NCBI RefSeq assembly: GCF_037890695.1
Contig: NZ_CP149571.1
Span: forward strand, 1,254,501-1,318,500
Source of the DNA: Aeromonas jandaei
Lineage (GTDB): Bacteria > Pseudomonadota > Gammaproteobacteria > Enterobacterales > Aeromonadaceae
Direction of reading: 5' to 3'
Length of the DNA stretch: 64,000 nucleotides
The notes under the pieces were generated by a model that saw only the letters and a program-made list of their open reading frames with translations, did not search any database and was not told where the DNA came from. Position numbers and translations under genes: made by a program. Shown piece after piece: positions 29,225 to 39,049 of the stretch. Each line of letters starts with the position of its first letter. Positions within the stretch are counted from its first letter, which is position 1.

Positions 29225-30811
29225 ATGGGATATCCAATGAGTCGCCGAGCCCGTCTCTCATGCGCCATGATGGCGGCAGGCATCGCTACCCTCTGTGCGC
29301 AGCAGGCTGTGGCCGCCAGAGGAGAGGTGGCATCGCAACCGGCGGTGCATCTCAGCTCTTCCAGTGCCGAACTGGCGGAAGGGTTCAACTGGGCGGTCGC
29401 CAAGACGGCGCAGTTCATCATGACCGGCCAGCGCGGCGTGACCAACAAGGACGAGAACCACCCGAACGGGGATGGCACGGGTCTGCACGACTATCTCCCC
29501 TCCTACTGGGCCGGTTACTACGACCGGACGGCGTTTTACGGGCGTGACTTTGCCCATCAGGTTGCCGGTGCCGAGATCGCTGGCTGGCGCGCCGAGAACT
29601 TTTCGATGTTCAAGGTGTTTGCCCGCAACGCCACCGAGGCGCGCAAGTGGTACACCCTCTGGGCTTTCAACTTTGATGGCTCTCCCCACACCATCGATTA
29701 CAAGGACGACAGCTGGTTCGTGCGCGAGGTGCCAGCCCAGTTCGAGCTGGTGGAGAAGGCTTACCACGCCTACCTCTGGAGCGGGGATCGCCGCTACATC
29801 GAGGATCCCGAACTGTGGACCTTTTACGGCAAGGTGATGACCGACTTCATTGCTCTGCATGACGAGCAGCACCCCAACGGGATAGCCGAGGGTAAGGGAG
29901 GCATTTTTCAGGGCTCCTGCACCTACAACGAGCGGGGCGAACACCCGATAGAGGCAGCCGATGCCATCGGTTCCCAATATCAGGCGACCCTGGCTTATGC
30001 CGCCATGCTGCAGGCTCGCGGTGAAAAGCGGGCGGCACAAGTCTGGCAGCGCAAGGCGGCGCAGTTGAAACGCTACTTTAACGAGGAGTGGAGCCGGGTT
30101 GCCGGGGATGAGGAGGGCCACTATGCCCGCATCCTCGACAGCAACCTCAGCAAGCGCAATGATTTTGGCAAGGAGAACAGCTGGTTCATTCCGATGAAGC
30201 GTCTCTCCGATCCCGGTGCACGCAATGACCGCTATCTCGACTTTATCAGCGAGATGGTGGGCGATGGGATCGGTACGACACCGCAGGCACCCGCCAACAT
30301 CGAGGCCTACACCTATCTGCCGGATACCTATTTCCCCTATCTGCGTAACGAGGAGGCGTGGCGCTGGATGCGCTACATCCTGGCCAAGCGAGATCTCCCC
30401 CATGAGCGGCCGAGTCAGGGCACCAATGGCGACTATCCGGAGATCTCCTTTACTCTGGTGTCGCAGACCGTAGAAGGGATGATGGGGGTTGAGCCGGATG
30501 CGGCCGCGCACCGGGTGGCAACCCTGCCCCGATTGCCTGCCTCCATCGACTGGGTGGCCATCGAGCAACTGCCTGTCGGGGCCCACCGGTTGTCACTGCG
30601 CCATGAGGGGGTTACTGCCAGCGAGCTGGGCAACATGGGGCCGCGCGCCCTGTTCTGGGAGGCCCGTTTCCCGGGGAATCACGGATTCCTGCTGGTGGAT
30701 GGCAAGCTGCGCAAGGCGCGTTCGCTGCGACTCAACGGTATCATGGTGAGCGCGGTCGAAGTGACTGTGCCGCCGGGAGGTCGGGTGACGGTGTCGACGC
30801 CACCCCGTTGA
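29225..30811 (+). CDS. Exported six-hairpin-glycosidase-like protein in the mel operon
   Basis: 528-aa protein with signal peptide MGYPMSRRARLSCAMMAAGIATLCAQQAVA. ATG 29225 is chosen because CCGGAG lies six bases upstream. The mature part looks like an (alpha/alpha)6-barrel of the six-hairpin glycosidase class: YYDRTAFYGRDFAHQVAG, then repeated helical hairpins (ENFSMFKVFARNATEARKWYT; GSQYQATLAYAAMLQARGEK) and a C-terminal beta domain (GVTASELGNMGPRALFWEARFPG). I cannot name a GH family. Its place after melB suggests it frees alpha-galactosides from larger glycans in the periplasm or outside, feeding MelB (inference). E. coli has no equivalent gene in its mel operon. Confidence 0.75.
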   Translation: MGYPMSRRARLSCAMMAAGIATLCAQQAVAARGEVASQPAVHLSSSSAELAEGFNWAVAKTAQFIMTGQRGVTNKDENHPNGDGTGLHDYLPSYWAGYYDRTAFYGRDFAHQVAGAEIAGWRAENFSMFKVFARNATEARKWYTLWAFNFDGSPHTIDYKDDSWFVREVPAQFELVEKAYHAYLWSGDRRYIEDPELWTFYGKVMTDFIALHDEQHPNGIAEGKGGIFQGSCTYNERGEHPIEAADAIGSQYQATLAYAAMLQARGEKRAAQVWQRKAAQLKRYFNEEWSRVAGDEEGHYARILDSNLSKRNDFGKENSWFIPMKRLSDPGARNDRYLDFISEMVGDGIGTTPQAPANIEAYTYLPDTYFPYLRNEEAWRWMRYILAKRDLPHERPSQGTNGDYPEISFTLVSQTVEGMMGVEPDAAAHRVATLPRLPASIDWVAIEQLPVGAHRLSLRHEGVTASELGNMGPRALFWEARFPGNHGFLLVDGKLRKARSLRLNGIMVSAVEVTVPPGGRVTVSTPPR

Positions 30812-30837
30812 GAGAGTTGAGAGAGAAGAGAGTGAGC

Positions 30838-30858
30838 AAGGGGCGTGAGCCCCTTTTT
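30838..30858 (+). terminator. Terminator of the mel operon
   Basis: AAGGGGC (30838-30844), GTGA loop, GCCCC then TTTTTG (30849-30858). It lies between the convergent mel operon and melR. Confidence 0.88.
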
Positions 30859-30869
30859 GATTTGGGAAT

Positions 30870-31790
30870 TTATTGCGAAGAGCTGGCCCGCTCCCGGCTC
30901 AGCTGGCGGTAGCGACTCGGTGTCAGCCCCAGATAACGCTGGAAGGTCTCATAGAAGCGGCTGCTGGAGTTGAAACCTGCAGTCATGGCGATATCGAGGA
31001 TGGTGCGATCGGTATCGCTGAGCAGGGCTCTGGCATGGTTGATCCGCATCGCGGTGACGTACTGCTTGATGCTCATCTGCATCACCTTCTGAAACAGTCC
31101 CATGGCGTAGTTGGGGTGCAACCCCACGTGGTCGGCCAGCTCCCTGGTGGTCAGCGGGGCATCATGGTGGGCGGCAATGTATTCGAGCATCTGCTGTACA
31201 TGGAACTGGGAGTGTTTTGATCCGCCAGATGCTGCGCCCTGATTGTTGTGGTTGGCTAGCAGACGGCTCCAGCCATCCAGTCCGATGCGCCTGAGCATCA
31301 GGCAAATCTCGTCGGCAGCCAGCTGCTGGCGGCCAGGGTCATCCATCCGGCTTTCCGTGACCCAGCGAGCCAGCTCGAATTCACTGACCAACATGGGAGA
31401 TCGTGATTGCAGCACTCCGCCGTGGGTGACTTGAGTCAGCAGCTCCCGGTTGATGGGCCAGGAAAGGAACAGGTGGATGGGAATATTGATTAGCCCCATC
31501 TGCGAACAGTTGCCGATGCGGGTCAGTTGATGGGGGATTGCCGCCCAGAACAAGCCTGCATGGCCTGCTGCCAGAGTGAAGGATTGGCCATTCATGGTGT
31601 ACTCCACATCGCCGTCGAACGGGATGTTGACCTCCACCTGCCCGTGCCAGTGGTAACCGGCCATTTCGTGGGGAGGGCGCAGCTCTACCGCGACAGCTTC
31701 GTAGGTGGAGTAGAGCGAGAGCGGGCTGCTCAGACCTTCATCGAGCTCATGCACACTGGAGAAATAGGGTCGCTCGGGCGTCGTTGTCAT
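30870..31790 (-). CDS. melR: Melibiose operon regulator MelR
   Basis: 306-aa AraC/XylS-family activator. The N-terminal cupin (HWHGQVEVNIPFDGDVEYTMNG) senses melibiose. The C-terminal 100 residues hold two helix-turn-helix motifs (TTRELADHVGLHPNYAMGLF and LDIAMTAGFNSSSRFYETF). It is collinear with E. coli MelR. ATG 31790 is preferred over the TTG nine bases upstream; neither has a clear ribosome site. Unlike E. coli, where melR is divergent from melA, here it lies at the far end in convergent orientation. A TGTGAT half-site (minus strand of 31883-31888) may be a remnant CRP box. Confidence 0.93.
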   Translation of the reverse strand: MTTTPERPYFSSVHELDEGLSSPLSLYSTYEAVAVELRPPHEMAGYHWHGQVEVNIPFDGDVEYTMNGQSFTLAAGHAGLFWAAIPHQLTRIGNCSQMGLINIPIHLFLSWPINRELLTQVTHGGVLQSRSPMLVSEFELARWVTESRMDDPGRQQLAADEICLMLRRIGLDGWSRLLANHNNQGAASGGSKHSQFHVQQMLEYIAAHHDAPLTTRELADHVGLHPNYAMGLFQKVMQMSIKQYVTAMRINHARALLSDTDRTILDIAMTAGFNSSSRFYETFQRYLGLTPSRYRQLSRERASSSQ

Positions 31791-31988
31791 CGCAATCAAT
31801 CAAGGTGGGTGAGTCTCACTTTGTATCACCAATTTATCAGCATGCCTGTGGTGGCCGTTCCGTTATTTTGAAGAGTGTTTTCATCACATTGACAAATTGC
31901 GCACAGGATCACGGACAGGTGGGATCTGACATTCTGTGGATTGGCTGGATTGGTTCTCAGATCGTTAGGAATATGTCGGAAGGCTAAA

Positions 31989-32016
31989 CAAAGAGGCCGC
32001 CGTGAGTTGCGGCCCT
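31989..32016 (-). terminator. Terminator of the 58-aa gene (minus strand)
   Basis: GGCCGC (31995-32000) / GCGGCC (32009-32014); AAACAAAGA just to the left reads as a U-rich tail in minus-strand RNA. Confidence 0.7.
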
Positions 32017-32048
32017 TGTGCATCGGTGCTGCCCGGTCGGGCAGGGGA

Positions 32049-32225
32049 TCAGTTGAGCTCTTCGATGGAGAACTCGCCGGCGATACCATCACAGGAGATG
32101 GCGAAGCCGCCGCTGAAGCGGGTGCTGAACTGGATCAGAAACGCATCGTAGTCGTGCTCTTGCACGGGCAGGTTGATGGGTTTGCTGCGACGCAGGGGTT
32201 TACGAGTTTGTACGGTTTTCATCAT
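32049..32225 (-). CDS. Small protein of unknown function (58 aa)
   Basis: Minus-strand frame starting ATGATG at 32225/32222 and ending TGA at 32049. The peptide begins MMKTVQTRKPLRRSKPIN and ends CDGIAGEFSIEELN: a basic N-terminal third, then an aromatic and acidic remainder (EHDYDAFLIQFSTRF). The third-position GC bias fits the surrounding genome, and a hairpin terminator follows 33 bp downstream. Only a weak AGAGAAA stands before the start. The N-terminal Arg/Lys stretch suggests nucleic-acid or ribosome binding (inference). No family was recognised. Confidence 0.6.
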   Translation of the reverse strand: MMKTVQTRKPLRRSKPINLPVQEHDYDAFLIQFSTRFSGGFAISCDGIAGEFSIEELN

Positions 32226-32648
32226 GGTATTTCTCTATATAAATTAAGTAATTGCTCCTTGTGTTGGCAAATGTCAGGTCAATGAGTGCGTGCAACGGTG
32301 TTGTTGGCGTGCGCGCAGGTATACCCAGCCCGTTCGCGGGCCTCTGCTCTTGCAAGGTGCAAGGAATATGCGGTTGCATAGTTCAAATTGAGTGGGCAGA
32401 GCGGGTCTGCACCGTGAGAGCCGGGCAACGCAGGCGGACAGCCTGAACGGTTCTCAGGGCGAGTAAATCAGAAGAAGGTTATGCGGGTACTGACAGGATT
32501 CATCGTGAGGTGAAGCATTGCAGGGCAAACATAAACAGGGCTGATTAACTAGCCGGCGCGCATTCTCTCCTCGAAATGAATAAAAAGCAAACAATTATTT
32601 TCGGCTGTGTGGCTGGGCCTTGTCCGGCACAGGTTTGCCAGCAACAAC
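32226..32648. other. Gene-free stretch upstream of the 58-aa gene
   Basis: About 420 bp with no convincing gene. It contains a small stem GCCCG-TTCG-CGGGC near 32330-32343 and AT-rich DNA near 32570-32610. It may hold the promoter and a long leader of the minus-strand 58-aa gene, or a small RNA; neither can be shown. A 64-codon plus-strand frame at 32252-32446 has atypical composition and is not counted. Confidence 0.5.
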
Positions 32649-32672
32649 AAGGGCTCCCGCAGGAGCCCTTTT
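32649..32672. terminator. Bidirectional terminator after the antiporter gene
   Basis: AAGGGCTCC (32649-32657) / GGAGCCCTT (32662-32670) then TT. It ends the minus-strand antiporter gene. Confidence 0.85.
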
Positions 32673-32694
32673 GCATCTGTCAGCCAGCGGATGA

Positions 32695-33972
32695 TCAGTA
32701 GTCGCCGTTGGCGCGTTTGGCGGCGGCGATCATCGGAGTGATGGTCATGCCCTGCACCACGATGGAGAACATCACCACCGCGTAGGTCATCACCAGGATC
32801 ACCTGACGCAGGTCAACACCGTGGCTCGGGATCATCATGACGCCGGAGGGGAGCGCCAGTGCCATTGCCATGGCCAGACCGCCGCGCAGGCCGCCCCAGG
32901 TGAGGATCCGCACCGAGAAGGTGTTGTAGGTGCGGAACTTGCGGAAGGCCATATAGGGCACCGAGACGCTGATGAAGCGGGCGGCGAGGCAGAGCGGCAC
33001 CGCGATGACCAGCAGTACCCAGTCATGCCAAGCCAGATCCAGCAGCACCAGCGCCAGACCGATCAGCAGGAACAGCAGGGCGTTGAGGAACTGGTCCATC
33101 AACTCCCAGAAGTGATCCAGGTGATGGCTGCTCTGCTCGGAGAAGCCGGAATGACGGGTCCAGTTGCCGATCATGATGCCGGTCACCACCATGGCTAGGG
33201 CGCCGGAGACGCCGATCATGTTGGCGAAGGCGAAGCCGGCGGTCGGGATGCAGAGGGTCAGCAGCAGCTCCAGCGAACCGTCGTCGGTGGCGCTGATCAT
33301 CACGTGGGCGATGACGCCCAGCACGGCGCCGAACAGGATGCCGCCGAGTGCCTCATGCAGGAACAGGCCGGCCACGCTGCCGAAGGTGGGCTCGACGCCG
33401 CCGAAGGCAACGGCAAACACGGTAGCGAAAATAACGAGGCCGACACCGTCGTTGAACAGGGATTCCCCTTCGATCTGGATGGCGATCTGGGGCGGCGCCT
33501 TCATCTTCTTGACGATGGCCAGTACGGCGATGGGGTCGGTGGGGGAGATGAGCGCCCCGAACAGCATGCAGTAGACCAGCGGCAGCTCCCAGCCCAGCAG
33601 CTTGGCGATGAACCAGAAGCCGTAGCCGATGATGAAGGTGGAGAGCAGGGTGGCAATAATGGCCAGAATGGTGATCTCCCACTTCTGGCTCCGCAGCGCC
33701 TTGAGGTTGATGCCAAGACCACCGGCAAACAGCAGGAAGCCCAGGATCCCCTTCAGCAGGAAATTCTGGAAGTCGATGCTCTCCATGGTTTTGATGGCAA
33801 GAGGCTCCAGATTGAACCATCCCAGTTTACCGAACAGCACCAGCAGCGCAGAGATCAGCATGGAACCGGCGGTGATGGCGATGGTGGTCTGGATCTTCAC
33901 AACATACTGGTTGGCAAAGGCAATAAAGATCGCCAACGCTGCCAGAAAACAGAGTGTGTAGTAGACGCTCAT
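32695..33972 (-). CDS. Na+/H+ antiporter of the CPA1/NhaP type
   Basis: 425-aa protein with about twelve membrane helices. The ion-binding signature of CPA1 exchangers is present: SPTDPIAVLAIVKK in the unwound helix, then GESLFNDGVGLVIFATVF with its ND pair. TWGGLRGGLAMAMALALP is the conserved Arg-containing motif near the C terminus. It extrudes Na+ (or K+) for protons and supports pH and salt homeostasis. The long cytoplasmic tail of NhaP2-type proteins is absent. It is monocistronic and divergent from metH across 204 bp. Confidence 0.92.
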   Translation of the reverse strand: MSVYYTLCFLAALAIFIAFANQYVVKIQTTIAITAGSMLISALLVLFGKLGWFNLEPLAIKTMESIDFQNFLLKGILGFLLFAGGLGINLKALRSQKWEITILAIIATLLSTFIIGYGFWFIAKLLGWELPLVYCMLFGALISPTDPIAVLAIVKKMKAPPQIAIQIEGESLFNDGVGLVIFATVFAVAFGGVEPTFGSVAGLFLHEALGGILFGAVLGVIAHVMISATDDGSLELLLTLCIPTAGFAFANMIGVSGALAMVVTGIMIGNWTRHSGFSEQSSHHLDHFWELMDQFLNALLFLLIGLALVLLDLAWHDWVLLVIAVPLCLAARFISVSVPYMAFRKFRTYNTFSVRILTWGGLRGGLAMAMALALPSGVMMIPSHGVDLRQVILVMTYAVVMFSIVVQGMTITPMIAAAKRANGDY

Positions 33973-34094
33973 AGTTATTTTTTACTCGTAGATAGATAGC
34001 AAGCACGTATCCCCATGCGGGACGGGCATAGGGTACTCTCGGGGTCTATGTTACTCATTACCTATAAATGAGTATATGGCTGCGATTTTGGACT

Positions 34095-34111
34095 GATAGA
34101 CGGCTAGATTT
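34095..34111 (+). promoter_or_regulatory. Possible met-box pair upstream of metH
   Basis: AGACGGCT followed directly by AGATTTCC. The first octamer matches the MetJ consensus AGACGTCT at 7 of 8 positions, the second at 5 of 8. It lies about 70 bp before the metH start. This is weak evidence: MetR control is the better-known mode for metH. Confidence 0.25.
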
Positions 34112-34176
34112 CCAATTCGCTGGTTTGCTGTTAGGATGCTGTTTACGCAGTTGCACGGATGTAAGAGGAACACGCG

Positions 34177-37100
34177 GTGGCGAATGAAAAGTCGAACAGA
34201 AAGTCGGATGTGACAAACAAGCTGGAAGCCTGTCTCAAGGAGCGGATCCTGATCATCGACGGGGCCATGGGCACCATGATCCAGAGCTACAAACTCGGGG
34301 AGGCGGACTACCGCGGTGAACGGTTTGCCGACTGGCATACCGACATCAAGGGCAACAACGATCTGCTGGTGCTGACCCGCCCCGCCGTCATTCGCGAGAT
34401 CCACGAGCAGTACTGCGCCGCCGGTGCCGACATCCTCGAAACCAACACCTTCAACGCCACCCGCATCGCCATGGCCGATTACGAGATGGAAGATCTCTCG
34501 GCCGAGATCAACCGCGAGGCGGCCCGTCTTGCCCGTGCCGTAGCGGACGAGTGGACGGCGAAAGAGCCCCACAAGCCGCGCTTCGTGGCGGGGGTCTTGG
34601 GGCCGACCAACCGCACCGCCTCCATCTCGCCAGATGTGAACGATCCCGGCAAGCGCAACGTCACTTACGACCAGCTGGTAGCCGCCTATACCGAATCGAC
34701 CCGCGCCCTGATCGAGGGTGGCGCCGACATCATTCTGATCGAAACCATCTTCGATACCCTCAACGCCAAGGCGGCCGCCTTCGCGGTGGATCTGGTATTC
34801 GAGGAGCTGGGCTACAGCCTGCCGGTGATGATCTCCGGCACCATCACCGACGCCTCCGGTCGTACCCTCTCCGGCCAGACCACCGAAGCTTTCTACCACT
34901 CGCTGCGCCACGTCAAACCTGTCTCGTTTGGTCTCAACTGTGCGCTCGGGCCGGATGAACTGCGGCAGTATGTGGAGGAGCTGTCGCGCATCAGCGAGAC
35001 CCATGTCAGTGCTCACCCCAATGCCGGTCTGCCCAACGCCTTTGGCGAGTACGATCTCGATGCCGCCGAGATGGCGGAGCATATCCGCGAGTGGGCCCAA
35101 AGCGGCTTTCTCAATATGGTTGGCGGTTGCTGCGGTACCACTCCGGCTCATATTCGTGCCATGGCTGGCGCGGTTGCCGGCATCAAGCCGCGCGCTTTGC
35201 CCGAGCTGCCGGTGGCCTGCCGCCTGTCGGGTTTGGAGCCGCTGATCATCACCCCCGAATCCATGTTCGTGAACGTGGGGGAGCGCACCAACGTCACCGG
35301 TTCGGCCAAGTTCAAGCGGCTGATCAAGGAGGGGCTCTACGACGAGGCGCTCGACGTCGCCAAGCAGCAGGTGGATAACGGCGCCCAGATCATCGACATC
35401 AACATGGACGAGGGGATGCTGGACGCCGAAGCGGCCATGGTGCGCTTCCTCAACCTTATCGCCGGCGAGCCGGACATCGCCCGGGTGCCGGTGATGATCG
35501 ACTCCTCCAAGTGGGAGGTACTGGAGGCGGGCCTCAAGTGCGTGCAGGGCAAGCCGGTGGTCAACTCCATCTCCATGAAGGAGGGGGAGGAGAAGTTTAT
35601 CCAGCAGGCCAGACTGCTGCGCCGCTACGGTGCCGCCGTTATCGTGATGGCGTTCGACGAAGCGGGTCAGGCCGACACCCGCGCCCGCAAGTTCGAGATC
35701 TGCCAGCGAGCCTACCGCATTCTGGTGGATCAGGTCGGTTTCCCGCCGGAAGACATCATCTTCGACCCCAACATCTTCGCGGTGGCGACCGGTATCGACG
35801 AGCACAACAACTACGCGGTGGACTTCATCGATGCAGTGAAGGACATCAAGGAGAACCTGCCCCACGCCATGATCTCCGGCGGTGTCTCCAATGTCTCGTT
35901 TTCATTCCGTGGCAACGAGCCGGTGCGGGAGGCCATTCACGCCGTTTTCCTCTACCACGCCATCAAGAACGGCATGGACATGGGGATCGTCAACGCCGGT
36001 CAGCTCGCCATCTATGAAGACATTCCGGCCGAGCTCAAAGAGAAGGTCGAGGCGGTGGTGCTCAACCTCAATGACAACGCCACCGAGGAGCTGCTGGCCA
36101 TCGCCGAGAAGTATCGCGGTGCCGGCGCCCAGGCGGAGGATCCGCGGGATCAGGCGTGGCGCAGCTGGCCGGTGGGCAAGCGGCTGGAACATGCGCTGAT
36201 CAAGGGGATCACCGACTTCATCGAAGAGGATACCGAGGAGGCGCGCGCCCAGGCCGAGCGGCCGCTGCACGTCATCGAAGGGCCGCTGATGGATGGCATG
36301 AACGTGGTCGGCGATCTGTTCGGCGCCGGCAAGATGTTCCTGCCGCAGGTGGTGAAATCGGCCCGGGTGATGAAGCGGGCGGTCGCCTATCTGCAACCCT
36401 ATATCGAGGCGGAAAAATCGGGTGGCTCCAGCAACGGCAAAATCGTGCTGGCGACCGTGAAAGGGGATGTGCACGACATCGGCAAGAACATCGTCGGGGT
36501 AGTGCTGCAGTGCAACAACTTCGAGATCATCGATCTCGGGGTTATGGTCCCCTGCGAGACGATTCTCAAGACTGCGCGGGAAGTGGGGGCCGACATGATC
36601 GGTCTCTCAGGTCTCATCACCCCGTCGCTGGACGAGATGGTGCACGTGGCCAAGGAGATGGAGCGCCAGGGCTTCAAGCTGCCGCTCTTGATCGGCGGCG
36701 CCACCACCTCCAAGGCGCACACCGCGGTGAAGATCGAGCAGAACTACTCCGAGCCTGTAGTCTATGTCTCCAACGCCTCCCGCGCGGTGGGAGTAGCCCA
36801 GAGCCTGCTCAGCCCGGATCTCAAACCCGACTTCGTCGCCCGTATCGACAAGGAGTACGAGATCGCCCGCGAGCAGCACGCCCGCAAGCAGCCGCGCTCG
36901 CGCCCCATCACGCTGGCGGAGGCGCGTGCCAATCGCCATCAGCTGGATTGGGTTGGCTATCAGCCACCCAAGCCCCGCGAGCCGGGTGTGCAGAAGTTCG
37001 AGAACGTGCCCATCTCGGTGCTGCGCCCCTACATCGACTGGACGCCATTTTTCCTCAGCTGGGAGCTGGCGGGCAAATTCCCGCGCATCCTCGAAGACGA

Positions 37101-37872
37101 GATTATCGGTGAGGAGGCGACCAGGCTGTTTGCCGATGCCAACGCCATGCTGGATCAGCTGGAAAAGGATCAGAGCGTGCGCTGCGCCGGCATCATCGGT
37201 CTGTTCCCGGCCAATGCGGTGGGGGACAGCATCGAGGTCTACAGCGACGAGTCGCGCAGCGAAGTGAAAAAAGTGCTGCACCACCTGCGTCAGCAGAGCG
37301 AGAAGCAGGGCTTCCCCAACTACTGTCTGGCGGACTATGTGGCGCCGAAAGAGAGTGGCAAGCCTGACTGGATCGGCGCCTTTGCGGTGACCGGCGGCAT
37401 CGGTGAGGAGGCTATCGCCAGGGCCTACAAGGCGGATCACGACGACTACAACGCCATCCTCATTCAGGCGGTATGTGACCGGTTGGCGGAAGCCTTTGCC
37501 GAGTATCTGCACGAGCAGGTACGCAAAGTGCACTGGGGCTATGCCCCCGAGGAAGCACTCAGCAACGAGGAGCTTATTCGCGAGAACTATCGGGGCATCC
37601 GTCCGGCGCCGGGTTATCCGGCCTGCCCGGAGCACACCGAGAAGGGCACCCTGTGGGAGTTGCTGGATGTCGAGCAGGCCATCGGCATGCAGCTTACCGA
37701 ATCCTACGCCATGTGGCCGGGGGCGGCGGTGTCGGGCTGGTACTTCTCCCACCCCGAGAGCAAATACTTTGCGGTGGCGCAGATCCAGCAAGATCAGGTT
37801 GAGGATTACGCCGCCCGCAAGGGGATGACGCTGGCCGAAGCCGAGCGCTGGCTCGCCCCCAATCTGGGGTAA
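34177..37872 (+). CDS. metH: Cobalamin-dependent methionine synthase MetH
   Basis: 1231-aa enzyme that transfers the methyl group of 5-methyl-THF through cobalamin to homocysteine. The homocysteine domain (to about 340) has zinc ligands Cys255 (GLNCALG), Cys318 and Cys319 (GGCCGTT). The folate domain follows (about 355-640, [11 protein letters not shown]). The cobalamin domain has Asp764-x-His766-x-x-Gly769, which supplies the axial histidine. The reactivation domain has [12 protein letters not shown] (1142-1153) for AdoMet. Length matches E. coli (1227 aa). The start is GTG 34177 after AGAGGA. It is monocistronic. Confidence 0.98.
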   Translation: MANEKSNRKSDVTNKLEACLKERILIIDGAMGTMIQSYKLGEADYRGERFADWHTDIKGNNDLLVLTRPAVIREIHEQYCAAGADILETNTFNATRIAMADYEMEDLSAEINREAARLARAVADEWTAKEPHKPRFVAGVLGPTNRTASISPDVNDPGKRNVTYDQLVAAYTESTRALIEGGADIILIETIFDTLNAKAAAFAVDLVFEELGYSLPVMISGTITDASGRTLSGQTTEAFYHSLRHVKPVSFGLNCALGPDELRQYVEELSRISETHVSAHPNAGLPNAFGEYDLDAAEMAEHIREWAQSGFLNMVGGCCGTTPAHIRAMAGAVAGIKPRALPELPVACRLSGLEPLIITPESMFVNVGERTNVTGSAKFKRLIKEGLYDEALDVAKQQVDNGAQIIDINMDEGMLDAEAAMVRFLNLIAGEPDIARVPVMIDSSKWEVLEAGLKCVQGKPVVNSISMKEGEEKFIQQARLLRRYGAAVIVMAFDEAGQADTRARKFEICQRAYRILVDQVGFPPEDIIFDPNIFAVATGIDEHNNYAVDFIDAVKDIKENLPHAMISGGVSNVSFSFRGNEPVREAIHAVFLYHAIKNGMDMGIVNAGQLAIYEDIPAELKEKVEAVVLNLNDNATEELLAIAEKYRGAGAQAEDPRDQAWRSWPVGKRLEHALIKGITDFIEEDTEEARAQAERPLHVIEGPLMDGMNVVGDLFGAGKMFLPQVVKSARVMKRAVAYLQPYIEAEKSGGSSNGKIVLATVKGDVHDIGKNIVGVVLQCNNFEIIDLGVMVPCETILKTAREVGADMIGLSGLITPSLDEMVHVAKEMERQGFKLPLLIGGATTSKAHTAVKIEQNYSEPVVYVSNASRAVGVAQSLLSPDLKPDFVARIDKEYEIAREQHARKQPRSRPITLAEARANRHQLDWVGYQPPKPREPGVQKFENVPISVLRPYIDWTPFFLSWELAGKFPRILEDEIIGEEATRLFADANAMLDQLEKDQSVRCAGIIGLFPANAVGDSIEVYSDESRSEVKKVLHHLRQQSEKQGFPNYCLADYVAPKESGKPDWIGAFAVTGGIGEEAIARAYKADHDDYNAILIQAVCDRLAEAFAEYLHEQVRKVHWGYAPEEALSNEELIRENYRGIRPAPGYPACPEHTEKGTLWELLDVEQAIGMQLTESYAMWPGAAVSGWYFSHPESKYFAVAQIQQDQVEDYAARKGMTLAEAERWLAPNLG

Positions 37873-37904
37873 TGAGAGAGCCAATCTGCTCGGCCTTTGA
37901 GCGA

Positions 37905-37955
37905 AAACGGCGGACTTTGCGAGCAGCCTCTGAAGGGCGCGCAGAGCCGCCGTTT
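37905..37955. terminator. Long-loop hairpin after metH
   Basis: AAACGGCGG (37905-37913) pairs perfectly with CCGCCGTTT (37947-37955) around a 33-nt loop. It is a probable terminator with T's at the end; the large loop is unusual. Confidence 0.6.
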
Positions 37956-38102
37956 ATTGTTTCACCGCGGCGTGCTGATTGGGCAGGCTTCTGCGTTATT
38001 TGGCTTGTTGTCAGGAGAAACAATTGGCGTTGTCTTGGCGCTGTGGCACCTTATACTCTCCCGCCCCATCCTGCCCAGGCATAGCCTTCTAGCGGAATTG
38101 TC

Positions 38103-38999
38103 ATGAAGATCGCCATTTTATCCCGTGAGCCGAAAAACTACTCCACCCGCCGTCTGGTCGAGGTGGCGCAGGCGCGCGGTCATCAGGTCGAGGTGCTCGA
38201 CACCCTGCGCTGTTATATGAACATCGCCTCCCACAACCCCTCCATTCACTACGAAGGACGGGAGCTGGAGAGCTATGACGCGGTGATCCCCCGCATCGGG
38301 GCCAGCATCACCGCCTACGGCACCGCCGTGTTGCGCCAGTTCGAGATGATGAACACCATGGCGCTCAACAGCTCGGTGGCCATCAGTCGCTCCCGCGACA
38401 AGCTGCGGGCGATGCAGCTGCTCTCCCGTCACGGCATCGGTCTGCCCATCACCGGTTATGCCCACAGCACCCACGACGTGCCCGACCTCATCACCATGGT
38501 GGGCGGTGCGCCGCTGGTGGTGAAGCTGCTGGAGGGAACCCAGGGGATCGGCGTGGTGTTGTGCGAAACCCAGAAGGCTGCCGAGAGCGTGATCGAGGCC
38601 TTTATCCAGACCAACAACAACATTCTGGTGCAGGAGTATATTCGCGAGGCCAACGGCGCCGACATCCGCTGTCTGGTGGTCAACGGCAAGGTGGTGGCGG
38701 CGATGCGCCGTCAGGCCCAGCCCGGCGAGTTTCGCTCCAACCTTCATCGTGGCGGCACCGCCGAGGCGATCCGGATCACTCCGGAAGAGCGTGCTACCGC
38801 GGTGCGCGCCGCCAAGATCATGGGGCTGGATGTGGCGGGCGTGGATATTCTGCGCAGTGCCCGCGGCCCGCTGGTGCTGGAGGTCAACTCCTCTCCCGGC
38901 CTGCAAGGGGTTGAGGCGGCTTCCGGCAAGGATGTGGCGGGCAAGATCATCGAGTTCCTTGAGCTCAAGGGCGGGCGCAAGCACAAGCCGGTGGAGTGA
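38103..38999 (+). CDS. rimK: Ribosomal protein S6 glutamate ligase RimK
   Basis: 298-aa ATP-grasp ligase that adds glutamates to the C terminus of ribosomal protein S6. ATP-grasp features are [15 protein letters not shown] (phosphate loop, about residues 138-152), [18 protein letters not shown] and the metal-binding [13 protein letters not shown] near 260-272. The N terminus [20 protein letters not shown] matches RimK. It is monocistronic, ended by a perfect 11-bp hairpin shared with the convergent sensor kinase gene. Confidence 0.95.
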   Translation: MKIAILSREPKNYSTRRLVEVAQARGHQVEVLDTLRCYMNIASHNPSIHYEGRELESYDAVIPRIGASITAYGTAVLRQFEMMNTMALNSSVAISRSRDKLRAMQLLSRHGIGLPITGYAHSTHDVPDLITMVGGAPLVVKLLEGTQGIGVVLCETQKAAESVIEAFIQTNNNILVQEYIREANGADIRCLVVNGKVVAAMRRQAQPGEFRSNLHRGGTAEAIRITPEERATAVRAAKIMGLDVAGVDILRSARGPLVLEVNSSPGLQGVEAASGKDVAGKIIEFLELKGGRKHKPVE

Positions 39000-39018
39000 T
39001 CCCGGATTTGCATCAGCC

Positions 39019-39048
39019 AAAAAACAGGGCGCCTTCGGGCGCCCTGTT
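39019..39048. terminator. Bidirectional terminator rimK / sensor kinase
   Basis: AACAGGGCGCC (39023-39033), TTCG loop, GGCGCCCTGTT (39038-39048). The A-run at 39019-39024 gives the U-tail for minus-strand transcripts. Confidence 0.88.
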
Positions 39049-39049
39049 G

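Noticed and set aside
31826..32092. An 88-codon minus-strand frame upstream of melR
   Set aside because: It overlaps the terminator and 3' end of the better-supported 58-aa gene in another frame and has irregular composition.
32252..32446. A 64-codon plus-strand frame in the gene-free stretch before the antiporter gene
   Set aside because: No ribosome site, cysteine-rich irregular composition, and it points away from any terminator.
34051..35865. A 604-codon open frame antisense to the start of metH
   Set aside because: Overlaps certain coding sequence and the metH promoter; no recognisable domain.
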